Source of the DNA: Chaetorhynchus papuensis
Lineage: Eukaryota > Chordata > Aves > Passeriformes > Rhipiduridae
Length of the DNA: 64,000 bases
Assembly (NCBI GenBank): GCA_013396525.1
Contig: VWYX01000207.1
Span: forward strand, 872,180-936,179
Reading direction: 5' to 3'
Position numbers and translations under genes: made by a program. Under the pieces are notes generated by a model. That model ran no database searches. It was not told the DNA's origin and saw only the letters and a list, made by a program, of their open reading frames with translations. Each line of letters begins with the position of its first letter. Within the stretch, counting starts at the first letter, position 1. Below are positions 1 through 12,726 of this stretch, in pieces.

Positions 1-3000
1 TCTATTGCCTTAAAATCTTGCAGTTCTTACCCAAAGTCAATATTCTCCTATCCTTCCCCACAGTGGTGACATACACACTGATGAAGCTGGATCTTATTTA
101 CACTCACATCCCTTTATAATGTGTGAGATTTGACGTTGATGCCTGCAGGAAGGGTAGTTTATACTACTGAAAAAGCAAAAAAAGGCTGTAGTGTAAATGC
201 ACATCAGGTCTTAGAGCTTTTCTGCTTCAGGTTTTATTACATTCAAGTGAGTCAGAGATGTGGGAACTACTAACTTTTTTCACTGGGGAGCACTGTTAGT
301 GACCTGCACAAGAAGCCAGAAAACTGTTATTACTTGAAATGTAAAATTAAAGAAAAAAAAATTGCTCTCTTTCTCATTTCCCTGAACTGGACCACATGCT
401 TCCCTGGAGGAAAATCAGCATTGGAAAAAAGGTCGACTGCAAAATTTTCTGTTAATCTGAATATTCCTCTCTTGCTCTGAGCTGTGGGACACAGGCACAG
501 ACCTGTCCCATCTGCTCTGGAGTGATCTGTGCCAGCTGCAAGGAGGACCCTGCTGGAGATGATGGATGGCCCAGCACGTGTCCCTTCCTGCTGCAGCATT
601 GTGCTGGGGGGACAGGGTGTATCAGAGCACAAACTGTGTCCAGGATCAGCCCAGTGCTGCCTGAGGGGTCACACTGACTGGGACTCTGGGGTGGCACCAG
701 CTCCACTGGTGGGGTGTGACCATAACTCTGACAGCTACTCCTGAACTTTGGGAGCTCTCCTTGATGTTGGGTGTGTTGTGGCCTGACAAGCCCTTTCATC
801 CCCAGATTTAAGCCAGATTTCTTCATCAAGTGCAGAGTGCCAAGGACGATCTCACAAGTGTTAATTCTGGTCCTGGCAGTCATCCCTGAAGAGATTAAAG
901 CACCCCTGAGAGAGCATCCCTTTCATTTTTGCTCAATCCTTATTTCATGCAGAGCTCTGATATATTCCCCCTCTCCTACTCTGTGTCTCTCTCACTATAT
1001 GCTACAGATTTTCGGGAATGTGCCTTTTTTGCAGCATCTTTCTCGTCTAGATTTTAACACAGTCCTGATGCATTTACCATAAATGTCTGGAAATGCAGCA
1101 AATCCAGCACAAAACTTGTTGGAAGCAGGAACTCATTGGAAGAAAGTTTTACATACTGTGTACAGTCTTCCTTGTCTGGGCACAAGAGCTGCATCATTAA
1201 CTGGATTAAGAGAAAATTTCTCTACACCCAATGTCAGCAAAATTCTTGACTGGAGATATTTTTGCTCTAACAAACCCTCAGTGTCTACTGTATTCAGTGT
1301 AAAGGAGGATCATGGCAAGGAGAGGAACGGAAGAAATACTTTAATTTGACAAATCTGAAGATTTTTATCTGTGGGGAAAAAAGATTTCCATGAAGGTGAG
1401 AGGAAAAATAGAAAACAATTTTGTGAATGCTTTTTGTTTATATGAAAGTCTTTATCTGCTTTGCACTAGTTCTATCACCTAGCAAATATTTTTCAGCAAC
1501 TTTGCCCAATTTGCAGTTTTCTTTTTAAATCTCATATTTCCCCTTTACAAATCTCTGCCCTCTGGTTCTGAAAGCCACAACATTTCATCACTTTTTCTGT
1601 TGTGTCCTGCGGAGCGATTGGTGCATGTTATGGCCCCAGGACAAGAGAAATCCTAACACAAGTTGCACACAGGAATGTGTCCTGCAAAGGTTGCTGCTAA
1701 CAAGAGGTGTGGGGCAGGAAGACGTCGGAGTTAACATCCTAATAACTCCTGTTTTTTCTGGTTTTGGTCCAGAACAGTATCCAGGGAGCCCCACTGTCCT
1801 GTTAATCCAGAGCACAAGAGAGACAGAACTGGGCAGTGAGGCAGAGCATTCACTTCAGTTCTTTCTCTACACAATTTCCAGTTCTTTGCACTCTTCCAAG
1901 GAAGTCTGCCTAGCAGGCATGCTTAGTCAGGCCAGACAGGAATACACACAGATTTCTATTATGAGATAATGAGGTTTTCTGATTTGTTCTCTGTTCTCTT
2001 TCTAATAATCCATTGGTTTTTTATCAGCCCTCTTTGATGATTGTTGAGCACTGGGTTAATGTTTTCAGAGTATTAGCCACAAACCCCATTTTCCCTGTGA
2101 ACAGTCATAGCTAATTAGGAATATTGTGACATACATACAATTAGGGTTATTTTTATCCCATCGTCATTACTTTGCATCTATCAACACTGACTTTCTTTCA
2201 GTGCCATGATATCTCATCAACAACGAGTATCACTCAGCATCATGAGATCCTAATGAGATCCAATAATCTCCAACCTCTGTAATTTAATGAGTCACTGTTT
2301 CCCAGATTTTATGAATATGTTGAACAACAGTCATCTGCGTGGAGCTTCATGTGACCTCTCTCTGTTACATAAACGGACTCTTAGTTCTGTTTTTACTCAG
2401 TTATTAAGATGAGAGCTCAGTTTCCTTTTTAAGCATTTTGTGATGTAAGTACACTGAATTAACCAATCTTAGTATCACAGTGTTTCCTTCAAAATGCTCA
2501 TCAAGATACATAAAATATGACTTCCTTGTGAATATCTGTGTTCAACCTCATGGGTGGGAAGTCATGAGAAGAACAAAATTATAAGAAAGAAGTCCTACAT
2601 TTCTCAACATATCCCTCTTACTCATGGCTTTGGGTTCAGTGCAAGCACCTCCTTACCAAGTAGACTTGGGCATCACAGTTTAAACCTGTTAAAATTAGAG
2701 GTGTGACAGTGTGAAGTTGAAAAGTAGAAACAGTATATTAAAAAATAGAAAGGTAGAAAATCCCTTTAAAATGAAGAGGTAATAAAAACAGACAGTGCTT
2801 CAATACACTGATTTTTCATAAGAGAAAATTTCTGGGCAGATAATGCAAAAATAAAACAAAAGGTTGGTCTTGGGTGTTGTTTCAGAAAGTGGATGTCAGG
2901 CTGGATCCTGGCTGGACTCTCCTGTTAAAAAGCAGCCTCTTGTTAGCACAGCACTGAGTGATTGCTCAGCCAAAGCTGAGGCGCAGAGCAGCCATGCCTA

Positions 3001-3954
3001 AATTATTTCTTTTAATATGTCACTGGAATTCCTAGAGGAAAGCAGCTCCTTTTAAAAAATAATTATATTTAATTCTGTTTCTCATTTATTTCTAGAAGCT
3101 CTGGTTATGCAACAGAGTGGTGCAGAGTGGAGAGGGACTCTCTTACCCTCAGCCCAGACTAATCCAAGTGCTGAGCTCTTCCTCTTTCCAGAAACACTAG
3201 AGGAGTTTCTATTCTCTTTTGTGCAGTCTGTGAATTCTCCGTGGGGATCTCCATCTATCTGGCAGGTCACATTACAGCTCTGCTCTGTAACTGATCTGCC
3301 CATTGGTTTCCACAGAAGAAGTGTTGTTGATGAATGACTGCACATGGCGCTGAGAGTTATGTTGCAGAGTTGTTACTTTTCAACTAGGGAGCTTTCCTGG
3401 GAACTTTCCACGACGTGCTGGACAGCTAAAGAGCTTTGGACAGTGTGTAGGATACAGCTGCCATAACTCATTGTGACCAATGAACAGAGAGAGCAAAATG
3501 GATAGAGAAGCTGAGGATCAAAGATGCCGGCAGGACGCGCATATCTGTGATTGGTGATGAATTTTACTGCATTAGGGAAAGCTGGCTGACTTCAAAAGAT
3601 GCTAAACCTGCTGGCAAGGCATAGCAATAACCCCCCGAAGTAAGCGTGCAATGACAACTGCAGTTTCCCTCAACAGGAGACAGCACTGAGTGCGCTGCCA
3701 AATGTCAACTAAACAGATTTATTTTCTCTGAGACCACTTTTTCTTGCCCTTGAAGCCTTCCCTGTGCTTTTCTCTGAGGTGTAGTTATAAGCAGAGTTGG
3801 TAGCATTGCCCTAGAGTAGGTCCATATTACAGCTGGGCGGAAAATAATTTTGCTGTTTTGTTACAATATTTGATATTCTCCAGTACAGCACCCTAACAAA
3901 CACCAAGGATTTTAGTAAAAACCCCTAAACCTTGAGAAAATAAACCTCATGTTT
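1..3954. other. Gene-free single-copy-looking sequence
   Basis: No exon, RNA gene or repeat could be recognised here. Short open frames (up to 143 codons, on both strands and overlapping) show no domain, no consistent coding strand and no splice-flanked structure. The part from about 1980 to 2900 is AT-rich and holds homeodomain-type TAATTA cores (for example near 2112). About 3500-3720 has more CpG and looks enhancer-like; it is discussed as a finding. Calling the region non-coding is inference from the absence of signals. Confidence 0.6.
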
Positions 3955-4119
3955 TCATAGAATCATGGGATGTCTTCACTTGGTAAGGACCTTAAAGATC
4001 ATCCACTTCCAACTTCCCTGCTTTGTGCAGGGACACCTTCCACTGTTCCAGGTTACTCCAAGCCCCGTCCAACCTGACCTGGAACACTTCCAGGCATGCG
4101 ACAACCACAACTTGTCTGG
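3955..4119 (-). mobile_element. CR1 LINE 3'-end fragment
   Basis: The plus strand reads as the reverse complement of a CR1 3' terminus. It starts with the TCATAGAATCATGG tail units, then the GGACCTTAAAGATCATC block, the GCAGGGACACCTTCCACT block, and the segment antisense to the GGCCAGGTTGGACGGGGCTT motif. The copy is about 165 bp, 5'-truncated and diverged, so it is old and inactive. No protein-coding part is left. Confidence 0.92.
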
Positions 4120-7100
4120 ACAAAAATGATAAGGGTTGATTTTCACTAAATTAAATATTTGATGTCACTAATTATAAATCTTAATTTATTTTATTTTTAG
4201 CAATTTTCAATTTTTTTTATCTCTACTTAGTCTAATTTTTTCAAAACAACCTCCTTAATTTTTCTTTAATGTCCCAATACAACACTTCAGCGATTTCTTT
4301 TTGAGACATGTGTTGAGTCAGGAGATTGACTGAAACCAATGTTTTCCCGTAGTGTTTTGGTTACTAGGAATTGTGTTTTTGCTATGAAAAATGTTTTTAA
4401 AATTTCCGACCAATTATAGTATTTATGAAAAATGATTCACAGCAATGTCCTGGGAATTCTTAAAGCAAAGATAGCATCAACAGCAGTTAAACACTGAAGA
4501 TAAGAGCTGGATGATGAAATGAAATGTACAGTATTCTCTTTATTCAATTTAGTCACACAAAGCTTTGTAAAAAAATGAGGATATTGGAAAAGATGATCGC
4601 TAGTTTTTCAGTAGATTGTAGTAAGATGAGAACATCATCCATGGAGACATGGCTGGATCCAGTCTTTGGGATATTGCTTGTCTCCTGTACTCTGGAAAAA
4701 TCCTGTGGAGGATGATGCGGAAACAGCCCTTTTTACCAAAAATAGGAAGGGAGGAAGGTTTCCCACTCTGCTGAAATGGCTTAGGAGGGGTGTTAACCCC
4801 AGAAGAGTAACAGGTCTTGGCTCTGATTCCCAACTTCCATAAACTGCGAGGATGAATATTAGATTTTGAGCTTGGATTCAGACAGTTTCAAGAGAAATTA
4901 TCCATCTATGCTCTGTAACTCAGTTATGAACTGGTCTTCAAACTCTCCTCGAATTAAGGTCTGAGGTTTTATTTATTTGGATTTCAAAGTCCATTTCTGC
5001 TGTTGCTGTCTTGCCTTTGCCTCACACTGCAAGCGCACAAGAAGCCTGGAGGTGCTGGGAAAAAGGGGTTCATCCAGTATCTTCTTTATTTAAGACGGGA
5101 AGCGTGCAAGCGGATGATCTATTAATACAACATTTATTAATACCCTTCTCACACACAGGAACCAAAAATCACAAGGCTCTCTTTGAAGCTGGGACTCTCT
5201 CACAGGAATGGAAACAAGTTTCCAGCTAAGTGCAGGTGCCTGCCATATGAGCAGAACAAATCCTGGGACCACGAGGAGCAATTTGATGACTGCTGTGTGC
5301 TCCGTGCCCAGAGTAGATTCGTGTCAAGGTGACACTTCCCTGGCTCGGGTCTCCCCTTGTCTCTTACCAAAGATCTGTAGATATTTTACTCCTTTTCTTA
5401 CTTTTTAGTGCCTGATAGATGTTGTTCCTGAACACTTTTGCAGGTGATTACTCTGGGGAATTGGTAAGCTTCTTATTCACACCTTTCTGTCCAGCCCCTC
5501 TTGACTTGCATAATTCATTAATCCAGAGGAAACGAGGGATCTCACAAAGCCCTGGCCGGCCCCAGAGGGGCTTTTCAATGGTTTAATTTAATGATGGTTG
5601 TGGGAAATGCCTGTGTAGCTGTTAAGCATTTTGAGTCCCCTCCCATTCTTTCCCCTGTTAATAGGTGGTTGTGCCACTGAGACGTTCCCCAGGAGGACCC
5701 TTAACGTGAAGTATGAGTGTTGCTGCCTGTTGACGTGCTGGCTAACAAGGATGAGACGTCAGACTTAAAATCCCAGGAGTGCCTAAATTTTTGTGGTTCT
5801 CGTGTACTATAAATTTTGCTTTCTAGCCCAGGTGAGGTTTGAACCCCTACCTGGAAACACTCATGTCCCAGGTGTCCCTTTTTGGTAGTGGGGCCACCGG
5901 TAAAGGAAAATACAGATGTGAAAGAGGCCCTGAAGCCTTCAGACCTGCCAAGCTTCAGCTGGTTTCCCAACACATCCCCAAAGTGGATGTGTGGAGTCAA
6001 GATATGAATGAAGGAACAAAGCTTTCTGGCTAAATGACACAGGTCCAGTGATGCTGCTCCAAGGCATGACATCAAATCCTTGGGCAGCATCCACACTTTA
6101 CACATTGCAAAGGAGCATTCCCAGGTGCTTTAATTTGCTTTTGGTCCTCAGACCGGTCCCTTGCACACTTTTGGCCTTGGCTCTCTAACATCCATCCAAA
6201 CAGTTTCCAGGCACTGTTCGGCAACCGGCACAGCCAGGGACCATTCCCAGTTGGCAGCTTGGATACAGCTGCTCTGTTTTGGAAAGTGGGAGAGTTTAAT
6301 GAATGGATGCAGGCATTTCTGTGCCAGCTGGCCTCGGGGCTGGAGAATGGTCCAGGCCGCGTTTAATTTTCTAAAAGAGACACAGCCTCAGGTCTCCTTA
6401 TCTTTGCCATTAACTTCCTGGGTAGTGAGGGCTTGGCTGTTTACCTACGAAAACGACTTTGTGAAAATGGAGTGTGCATGAAAGAATGGTTTCAAAGACT
6501 ATTTATTATGAATACGGTTCTTTTTAACCTGACAAGTCATTCACGAACCGATTTTGGCTTCCTTGGGCAGAGTTAGTGTTCAGAGACATTCACTGATCAT
6601 TTACAGCAAGAAACATTCAGCCTACGGTTTGTTTTCTTTGCTTCCTTTTTGCAGTGGGGACTGGCCAGCTGAGAGATCTGCTTTTGTTTTTCCTGTCCTT
6701 GATTTGATGATTGAAGCTTTTCAAACAGAACTACAACACACAGCAAGCATCCACGATGAATTTCCAGATAAATAAACACTTGGGCTGAGGTTATTTTGAA
6801 GAACGGCAGCATCGGTGCCTCCAAATGGCAAATAATAGAGTGAACTGAGCCCAGCCTTTTTTTTTTCTTCCTGGACTTGGAGAACTGCTATCCTTCCTGT
6901 TAACCTGTGCCTCTCTGTTTCATGGCTTTTCTTGCCATGAAACACTGGGAAAAGTGAAACACTTGCTCCTGAAGCACTGGGAAAGACACAGTTAGGGCTG
7001 GATCAGAGTCAGTCCAGGTCCACCCTGAGGGAAAGGAGACTCTTCCCATTGCCACATTGCCCAGAAGTGGGGTGAGGGTCACTCCAGCTCTGGCTGCTCA

Positions 7101-7950
7101 TGGGGTGTGGGCTTGGGGGAGGTCAGCCCCTTGCAGGGATGCCCGCACCAGGTGACTGCTCAGCCTTTCCCAGCTGGGGATTGCTCAGGAGACGTGCCGG
7201 AGGCAGGCTTGCGTTGCCTAAGCATAGCTCTTGGCTCCATTGCTCGCTCATCTGTGGCTTTGCCTTCGCTCACTTGTTTCCTTAGATGAGTTCCTCTGCC
7301 TGCTTATTTGTGTTAGGAAAATTATCGTTCTTGTATTTCGGTCTGTGTCGCTTCCTCTGGGCCTGTTTTGTTATTGCACAGAGGGATGTCTCTAATGAAG
7401 TGGACGGAAGGAGGAGGACTCGGGGCTTATTTTTATCCTATACATAGGAAGTTGGCCAGAACAGGGAAAAACAGAGCAGAAAGCCCTCAGAGCATTCCCA
7501 CCCCTCGGGGCTGGAGACAGCAATCTCCACAGACCTTGCTCAAATGTTCCACCGCTGCCCAGGGGAACTTTCTCCGCAGTTTTGCTTGTTTGTTTTTGAA
7601 AGGAAAAGCATGTGTTGCTTCCTGCCTCAAGGCTGCCCTGCCATTGCTGCCATCCAAGCTGCTTTTATTAATGAATTAAACCTCAGACCACCAGACTGAC
7701 TGAAAAAAAAAAAGGGATTTGTATATGTGTGTTGGTAGTGTGACAGCACCTGGGGCCCTGATGGGCCTGGCACTGACATCACACTTCTGTAAAGATGTGA
7801 GGGCCAGTCTGAGGAGCCTCAAACCCAAACCAAACAGACAGGATCAGGGAAGCAACACAGGGCAGAAATGGAGAAAAAAGTAGTGGTTATGTTGATACCG
7901 TGGAGAAGGGAAGGTAACGGATTAACCCAGACCTTGTGGTTTTTTAGTTT
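4120..7950. other. Gene-free sequence with two enhancer-like blocks
   Basis: I see no gene and no recognisable transposon. The blocks at about 5530-5680 and 6170-6440 differ from their AT-rich surroundings: moderate GC, some CpG, and GATA-type (CTTATCT near 6398) and homeodomain-type TTTAAT cores. They are treated as candidate conserved non-coding elements. The remaining short open frames look like chance. A short poly-T run lies near 6857-6866. Confidence 0.55.
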
Positions 7951-8254
7951 CATGGGCAAGGGGTGATGGCTTTAAGTTGAAGGACAGCGGGTTTAGGTTT
8001 GATATTAGGAAGAAATTCTTGGCTGTGATTGGCGCTTGGTGAGGCCCTGAAACAGGGTGCCCAGAGAAGCTGCGGCTGCCCCATTCATGGAATTTTCCAA
8101 GGCCAGGTTGGACGGGGCTTGGAACAATCTGGTCTGGTGGAAGGTGTCCCCGCCAATCCCAGGGGGGTTGGAACAAGATGACCTTTAAGGTTCCTTCCAA
8201 CCCAAACCATTCTGAGATTCTGTGATTCTATTATTTTATGATTCTATGATTCTA
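7951..8254 (+). mobile_element. CR1 LINE 3'-end fragment with multi-unit tail
   Basis: This is a sense-oriented CR1 3' segment of about 300 bp. It runs through the CAAGGGGTGATGGCTTTAAG block, the ATTAGGAAGAAATTCTTGGC block, the CCAGGTTGGACGGGGCTTGG motif and GGTTCCTTCCAACCCAAACC. It ends in at least four degenerate ATTCTRTG-type tail units at about 8214-8253. The coding part at the far C-terminus of ORF2 is too decayed to translate. The 5' end is truncated, as is usual for CR1. Confidence 0.95.
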
Positions 8255-10694
8255 CAGTCAGTGCCTCATTAGATCATGCCGTTATCCTAGAAATTTTGGG
8301 GAAACCGAGGCATGAGTTTTAAGGCAAGATATTTGCCTTGCATTCACATTTTCTTTGTCCCATTTAATCCCCTTTCCAGAGGACTGCAGGCTGTCTCTTT
8401 GCAGTTTGGGTTGGTTTTTTTTTTTTTCCAGTGGTGATGTCCAAGGAGGGGAGCAACAGAGCAGACAGTTGGAACCCTCCCACGCACCTTCCCTGGCGCA
8501 GACCGGCATCGCCACGGAGCATCTCCCTGCTCTGCTGCTGCTCCTGCCACACAGCTGGGCTTCAAAAGAGGATGCTCCTCTCCCACGTGCTTCAAAGGGA
8601 AACCAGGAGCCACAGAACAATTACTCCCACTCACAAGGCGAGGGGAAATCCTCTCCTAACAGGGGATCATCCTGTTACAACGAGGATGTCTGGTGATTTA
8701 TGACATGCTGCTTTTAAACTCTCTTCCCCCTCGGAAGAAACACAGGAGACAGCAAAGCTGGAGGGAGACAGGAGAGAGAGCTGACATTGGCGATGCTTGA
8801 AATATGGTGTGAGAGCTGGGAAAGCCCTTCCTTGCTGTCCTCATTAGCATGACTTAATTAATACTCTTATCAAGCAGAGGTTGCCATGCAGGAGGGATGT
8901 GCAGCTGGAAACCAAAGCTTCAATAAATAGATATTTTAAGACCAAAAAGCACCACTCTAATTTTGTCTGGCTTCCAGTGTAATTGATGCCAGAAACAGAC
9001 CTTTTCAACTGAAAAAAAAAACCCCAAAAACAAAAAACATGGATTTAATAGGAAGGTATTAGTATTGTGATATTTTTGGGTAATCATTTTAACAAGAAAA
9101 ATTTGAGTGGTTTATTTTGCAAAAATCCAACTTATCTGTACTTGATTGGCTTTCATTTTCATTTTCTGCTCTAAGTGCTCTGTAAATCCCAGACTGCATT
9201 CTCTGTAGGGCTTATGCATCCATTTTCTTAATCTTTTTTTCTGGCATTGACTCCAAATTTAAAAAGAATATTCTCAATCTGGGGCAAAGAAAATTTTCCT
9301 TTTTTGACACCAAAAAGCCCTTGCAACTTACATGAAATACTGCAAAAATTACTATCTGTGCCATTGGGTCTGTTATTGTCTCTGACATTTTTGTAGATAT
9401 CCCTTCTCATTTCATTTGTGTTATCCTTGGCCTGGGTCTTCGAAGTGGTGGTACCTCTTAATCTCAGGAATATTTTGGTATTTTGAGGTCTGATGTGGCA
9501 GTAAGAGAGGTTCTCCTCAGAGGAATCAAGAATAAACACAATAAACTCTGTCATCCATGGAAGCTGAGTGGCAGGACAGATTGTGTCAGGAGCCAGAAAT
9601 AGAAAAACAATAATCCATTTACACCAGGTGTGAGGTGGAGAAGAGAAATCCACCTGAGAACCCACAGAGAAGCAAAAGACAAAGAAACTACAGACCATGG
9701 TGTGGGCAGTGCAGTGCGGGGCAGCCCAGAGGGGAGAGTCAGAAGCAGGACAGATTATCCAAATTTGTATCATACATGGAGCAACTCATCCAAATGTGAG
9801 CTTGCCTATGTCCAGATTAGGTAACTCCATACTCATTCATGTTCTAGGTATTTCTAAGAAAGCACCACAGCCTGTGAGAGCTCAAGCTCATTCAAAACAG
9901 CTTTCAAATATAGAGAAAATAATGATTTTATTCCAGACCAAGTCCGTCAATCTCAAAGGATTTTAGTCCAGCACCACTGAGATTTGAATTTGCACCAGAA
10001 TGTTAAGACAGGCCATTAACAGGACAGATTTCTCAATGCTAAAGGGAGAGAGAGAGTAACTGTGAATTATAAAGCCAGATCTTTACTGGAGGCTATAAAT
10101 TTGGATAAACCTCCTCCCCCAGTGATCTGGATTCTCACATGCTGTCTCATCAGGCTGTTTCCCTCTCACTTGTGAAATATATTACAGTAGCCAAATTACC
10201 AGGGGATGAATGACCTCAATAAATTCAGTCATTCTACTCTAAGAGAAGATACCATGCTGTGGAGAGAAGAGTGAGAATGTTTTTTTTTTCTCTCCAGACT
10301 TGCAATTGTTCCCATTGTATGTCAATTTTATTGGCAGGTAATTTCTTTTTTTCTGCCTTGGTTGGCCCCAGTTTGAATTTTTGCATTCTGCTTTCCCCTG
10401 CAAATGCCTTTTCCAATAACAGTAATTTAGCTCATATCAATGAAATCTGTATGGGGGAAGAGAATAAAGCAGGACAGGTCCTCAGCTGGTTTATATCTGC
10501 CTTGCTCAACACATTCCAAAAACCTCTCTGCAGCTCTGCCCAGCTCAGTGCTGTGAACACTGGATATAATCCTTACCTTATATTTTTGTGGACAGACTTG
10601 CTGAACTGTTTGTGCATGGGAGAAATTATCCCCTAAGTTATTACAGGAATGGCTGAATTTAAATGCTTCTTTTTTTTTTCTTTTTTTTCCCAAG
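8255..10694. other. Gene-free sequence
   Basis: No gene was recognised. The stretch holds short homopolymer tracts: T12 near 8417, an A/C-rich run near 9011-9038 and a pyrimidine tract near 10666-10690. It also holds an enhancer-like block at about 8690-8950. The 181-codon minus-strand open frame at 9228-9773 has no family resemblance and low-complexity composition, so it is taken as chance. Confidence 0.55.
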
Positions 10695-10795
10695 AGAATC
10701 ATAAAATCATAGAATGGTTTGCATTTGAAGGGACCTCAAAGATTGTCTAGTTCCAGCCCCATTGCCATAAGCAGGGACACCTCTCACTAGAGGTG
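10695..10795 (-). mobile_element. CR1 LINE 3'-terminal fragment
   Basis: About 100 bp antisense to a CR1 3' end. The tail units (AGAATCATAAAATCATAGAA) are followed by TGGTTTGCATTTGAAGGGAC, the ATTGTCTAGTTCCAGCCCC block and GCAGGGACACCTCTCACTAG. It ends where the next CR1 block, antisense to the CTGGTCTAGTGG motif, would begin. It sits just after a pyrimidine-rich tract at 10666-10690. Confidence 0.9.
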
Positions 10796-11390
10796 TACAA
10801 TTTGAAAAAAATTAAATATTTATTTCTGGAGGAAAAGTTTTATACAGATTTCAAATCAGCCCGTCTTCACCTAAAAGTCAGCAAATGCTTTTCATTTTCC
10901 TGGTGTCTTGACTCAGTGCTCTGAGCAAAGAGCCTGGGGCAATGGCCTCTGAGAGGCTCCCAACAGCAGCAAGAGAAGTTCAAACCTCACAGGGCAAAAT
11001 GTCCTTCAGCTCCCTGGGGAAAGTCCCAGAACGGCAGCAGAGGCAGAAAACAGGTGAGAAAATCCCTACTCCAAGTCCCCAAGCTTGCGGGTTTCTTTAC
11101 AAAACTTTCTCAATATTAATGTAGCTTCTCTTCCAACTGTGAGCAAACAGAAAGGACTAAAGGTTTGTTTCAGCATCCATTTCGACAGCTCCAACCTTTC
11201 TGAGGAAACAGATGCACAAACCCCGTGATGGCTGAGAACAGAGGAGGTGCAATTTCCATGAAAGAAACAAACCAACAAACTGTTAATGAAAATGAAATTA
11301 ATTAATTTTATAACCAGCTCCCAAGCAGCCAAAAAACCCCAAAACCAAACCATCAACCATGGGCAGCATCCGTAAGAATCACTGGATTAA
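10796..11390. other. Gene-free spacer between CR1 fragments
   Basis: Nothing was recognised beyond A/C-rich low-complexity sequence near 11328-11352. The short open frames on both strands carry no recognisable domain. Confidence 0.55.
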
Positions 11391-11450
11391 AGAATCATAG
11401 AATGGTTTGTGTTGGAAGGGGCCTTAAAGATCTTCCAGTTCCAGTCACAG
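11391..11450 (-). mobile_element. CR1 LINE 3'-terminal stub
   Basis: About 60 bp antisense to a CR1 3' end: AGAATCATAGAATGGTTTGT, then GGAAGGGGCCTTAAAGATC and TTCCAGTTCCAG. The copy is very short. It points away from the plus-strand CR1 copy about 240 bp downstream, so their 5' sides face each other. The 240 bp between them (11451-11689) could not be assigned. Confidence 0.85.
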
Positions 11451-11689
11451 CTGCTCTGGTTCAATGCCAGGTGATTCACCACCATGCCTTGAACTTGCCT
11501 CACCCAGTTGTAACCAAGTTAAACATGAACATCTGGTCTGAACTGCTTGGGGTTTCTGCTCCTGAAGCATCTGCAACAAGACTGACACTTGTTGTTGGGG
11601 GATGTTCTCACACCACGACACCTCAAATGGTCCAAATGCCAAAAGGACACAATGAAGAACCACAGCCGTAGGACCTGGAGAGGACCTGA

Positions 11690-12013
11690 TCCCTGTGTGT
11701 CCCTGGCTGCAGGGAGGGCTCAGGGCAGGGCCCAGGCTCTGCTCCGTGGGGCCCAGCAATGGCACCAGAGGAACGGGCAGGGACTGATCCCAGCAAGTTC
11801 CACCTGGACAGGAGGCAGAACTTCTGTCCTGGGCAGTGACTGAGCCCTGACCAGATTGCCCAGAGAGAGTGTGGAGTCTCCCTCACTGGAGATATTCCAG
11901 AACTCCCTGGATGCAATCCTGCACTCTGGGATGACCCTGCTTGATCAGGACTTTGGACCAGATGAATCACCTTGGTCCCTTCCAATCTGACCCATTCTGT
12001 GATTCTGTGATGA
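11690..12013 (+). mobile_element. CR1 LINE 3' fragment
   Basis: Sense-oriented CR1 of about 320 bp. Recognisable blocks include the AGATTGCCCAGAGAGAGTGT segment, GGAGTCTCCCTCACTGGAGA, GATGACCCTGCTTGATCAGG, CCTTGGTCCCTTCCAATCTG and the ATTCTGTGATTCTGTGAT tail. The upstream part (11690-11820) corresponds to the non-conserved stretch preceding the last ORF2 motif and is poorly conserved. Its subfamily differs from the copies at 3955 and 7951, because the GACCCTGCTTGAGCAGG block is typical of another CR1 group. Confidence 0.9.
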
Positions 12014-12726
12014 TTTTTAAAATACTCTGAGAAGGCAAAAGACAAATTGGGAATACTTGTGTCCTACCTGTGCTGCTATGACAAGAAAAGGTCACTGATG
12101 TAGGATTCCTCTAAGACTTATTTCACCTTGAATTGTCACAGTTAAAAGAGAACAGTGTTTTGCCTTTTTCTTCTCTTCTATGGCATCTAAAAGTTGGGAG
12201 AAAATGAGATACAACGGTAATAAAAAGTAAAAGCATTGCTTAAAAGCCAAATCCTTTCATAATGCCCTTAAAATCTCAATGACTGCAAACTTTGCAGGAA
12301 AAAGTAATATCTGCTATTCACTGATCTCATCTGATAAAGTTGTGGGGAGGGAGAAAAAATGCTTTGGGGCATGGGAGTCCTTCTTCAAATCTCTGTAGAT
12401 TATGAAATGTCATTGTTCCCTGATTTACCTCACGAAACATAAACTTTACTAAACATGGTACATTAACGACAAGGTGTGCAAATGTGCCTTTTCAACCCTG
12501 GAACAGAGTGGCTTCTGTTCCAGACAGAGCTGCCCCTTTGGACCCAAGATGACAAATAATTCAAGTTTAAACATATGTAGTTGTTTGTAGGCCCCAAGAC
12601 ACTTCATGGCAAATTCGTTCCAGCTCCTTTTCTCAATGTCCCCATACAAATAGGACCCAAATATCAATGCCAGGAACAAGAGAGGAGACAGTTACGTACA
12701 GTCTGAGGATGAAGCCACAGTGACTT
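12014..12726. other. Gene-free AT-rich sequence
   Basis: No gene or repeat was recognised. The only open frames are short (76 codons on the minus strand at 12449-12679) and without domain signal. Confidence 0.5.

Noticed and set aside
9228..9773. 181-codon minus-strand open frame
   Set aside because: It has no recognisable domain, overlaps frames on the other strand, and its composition is typical of chance AT-rich frames.
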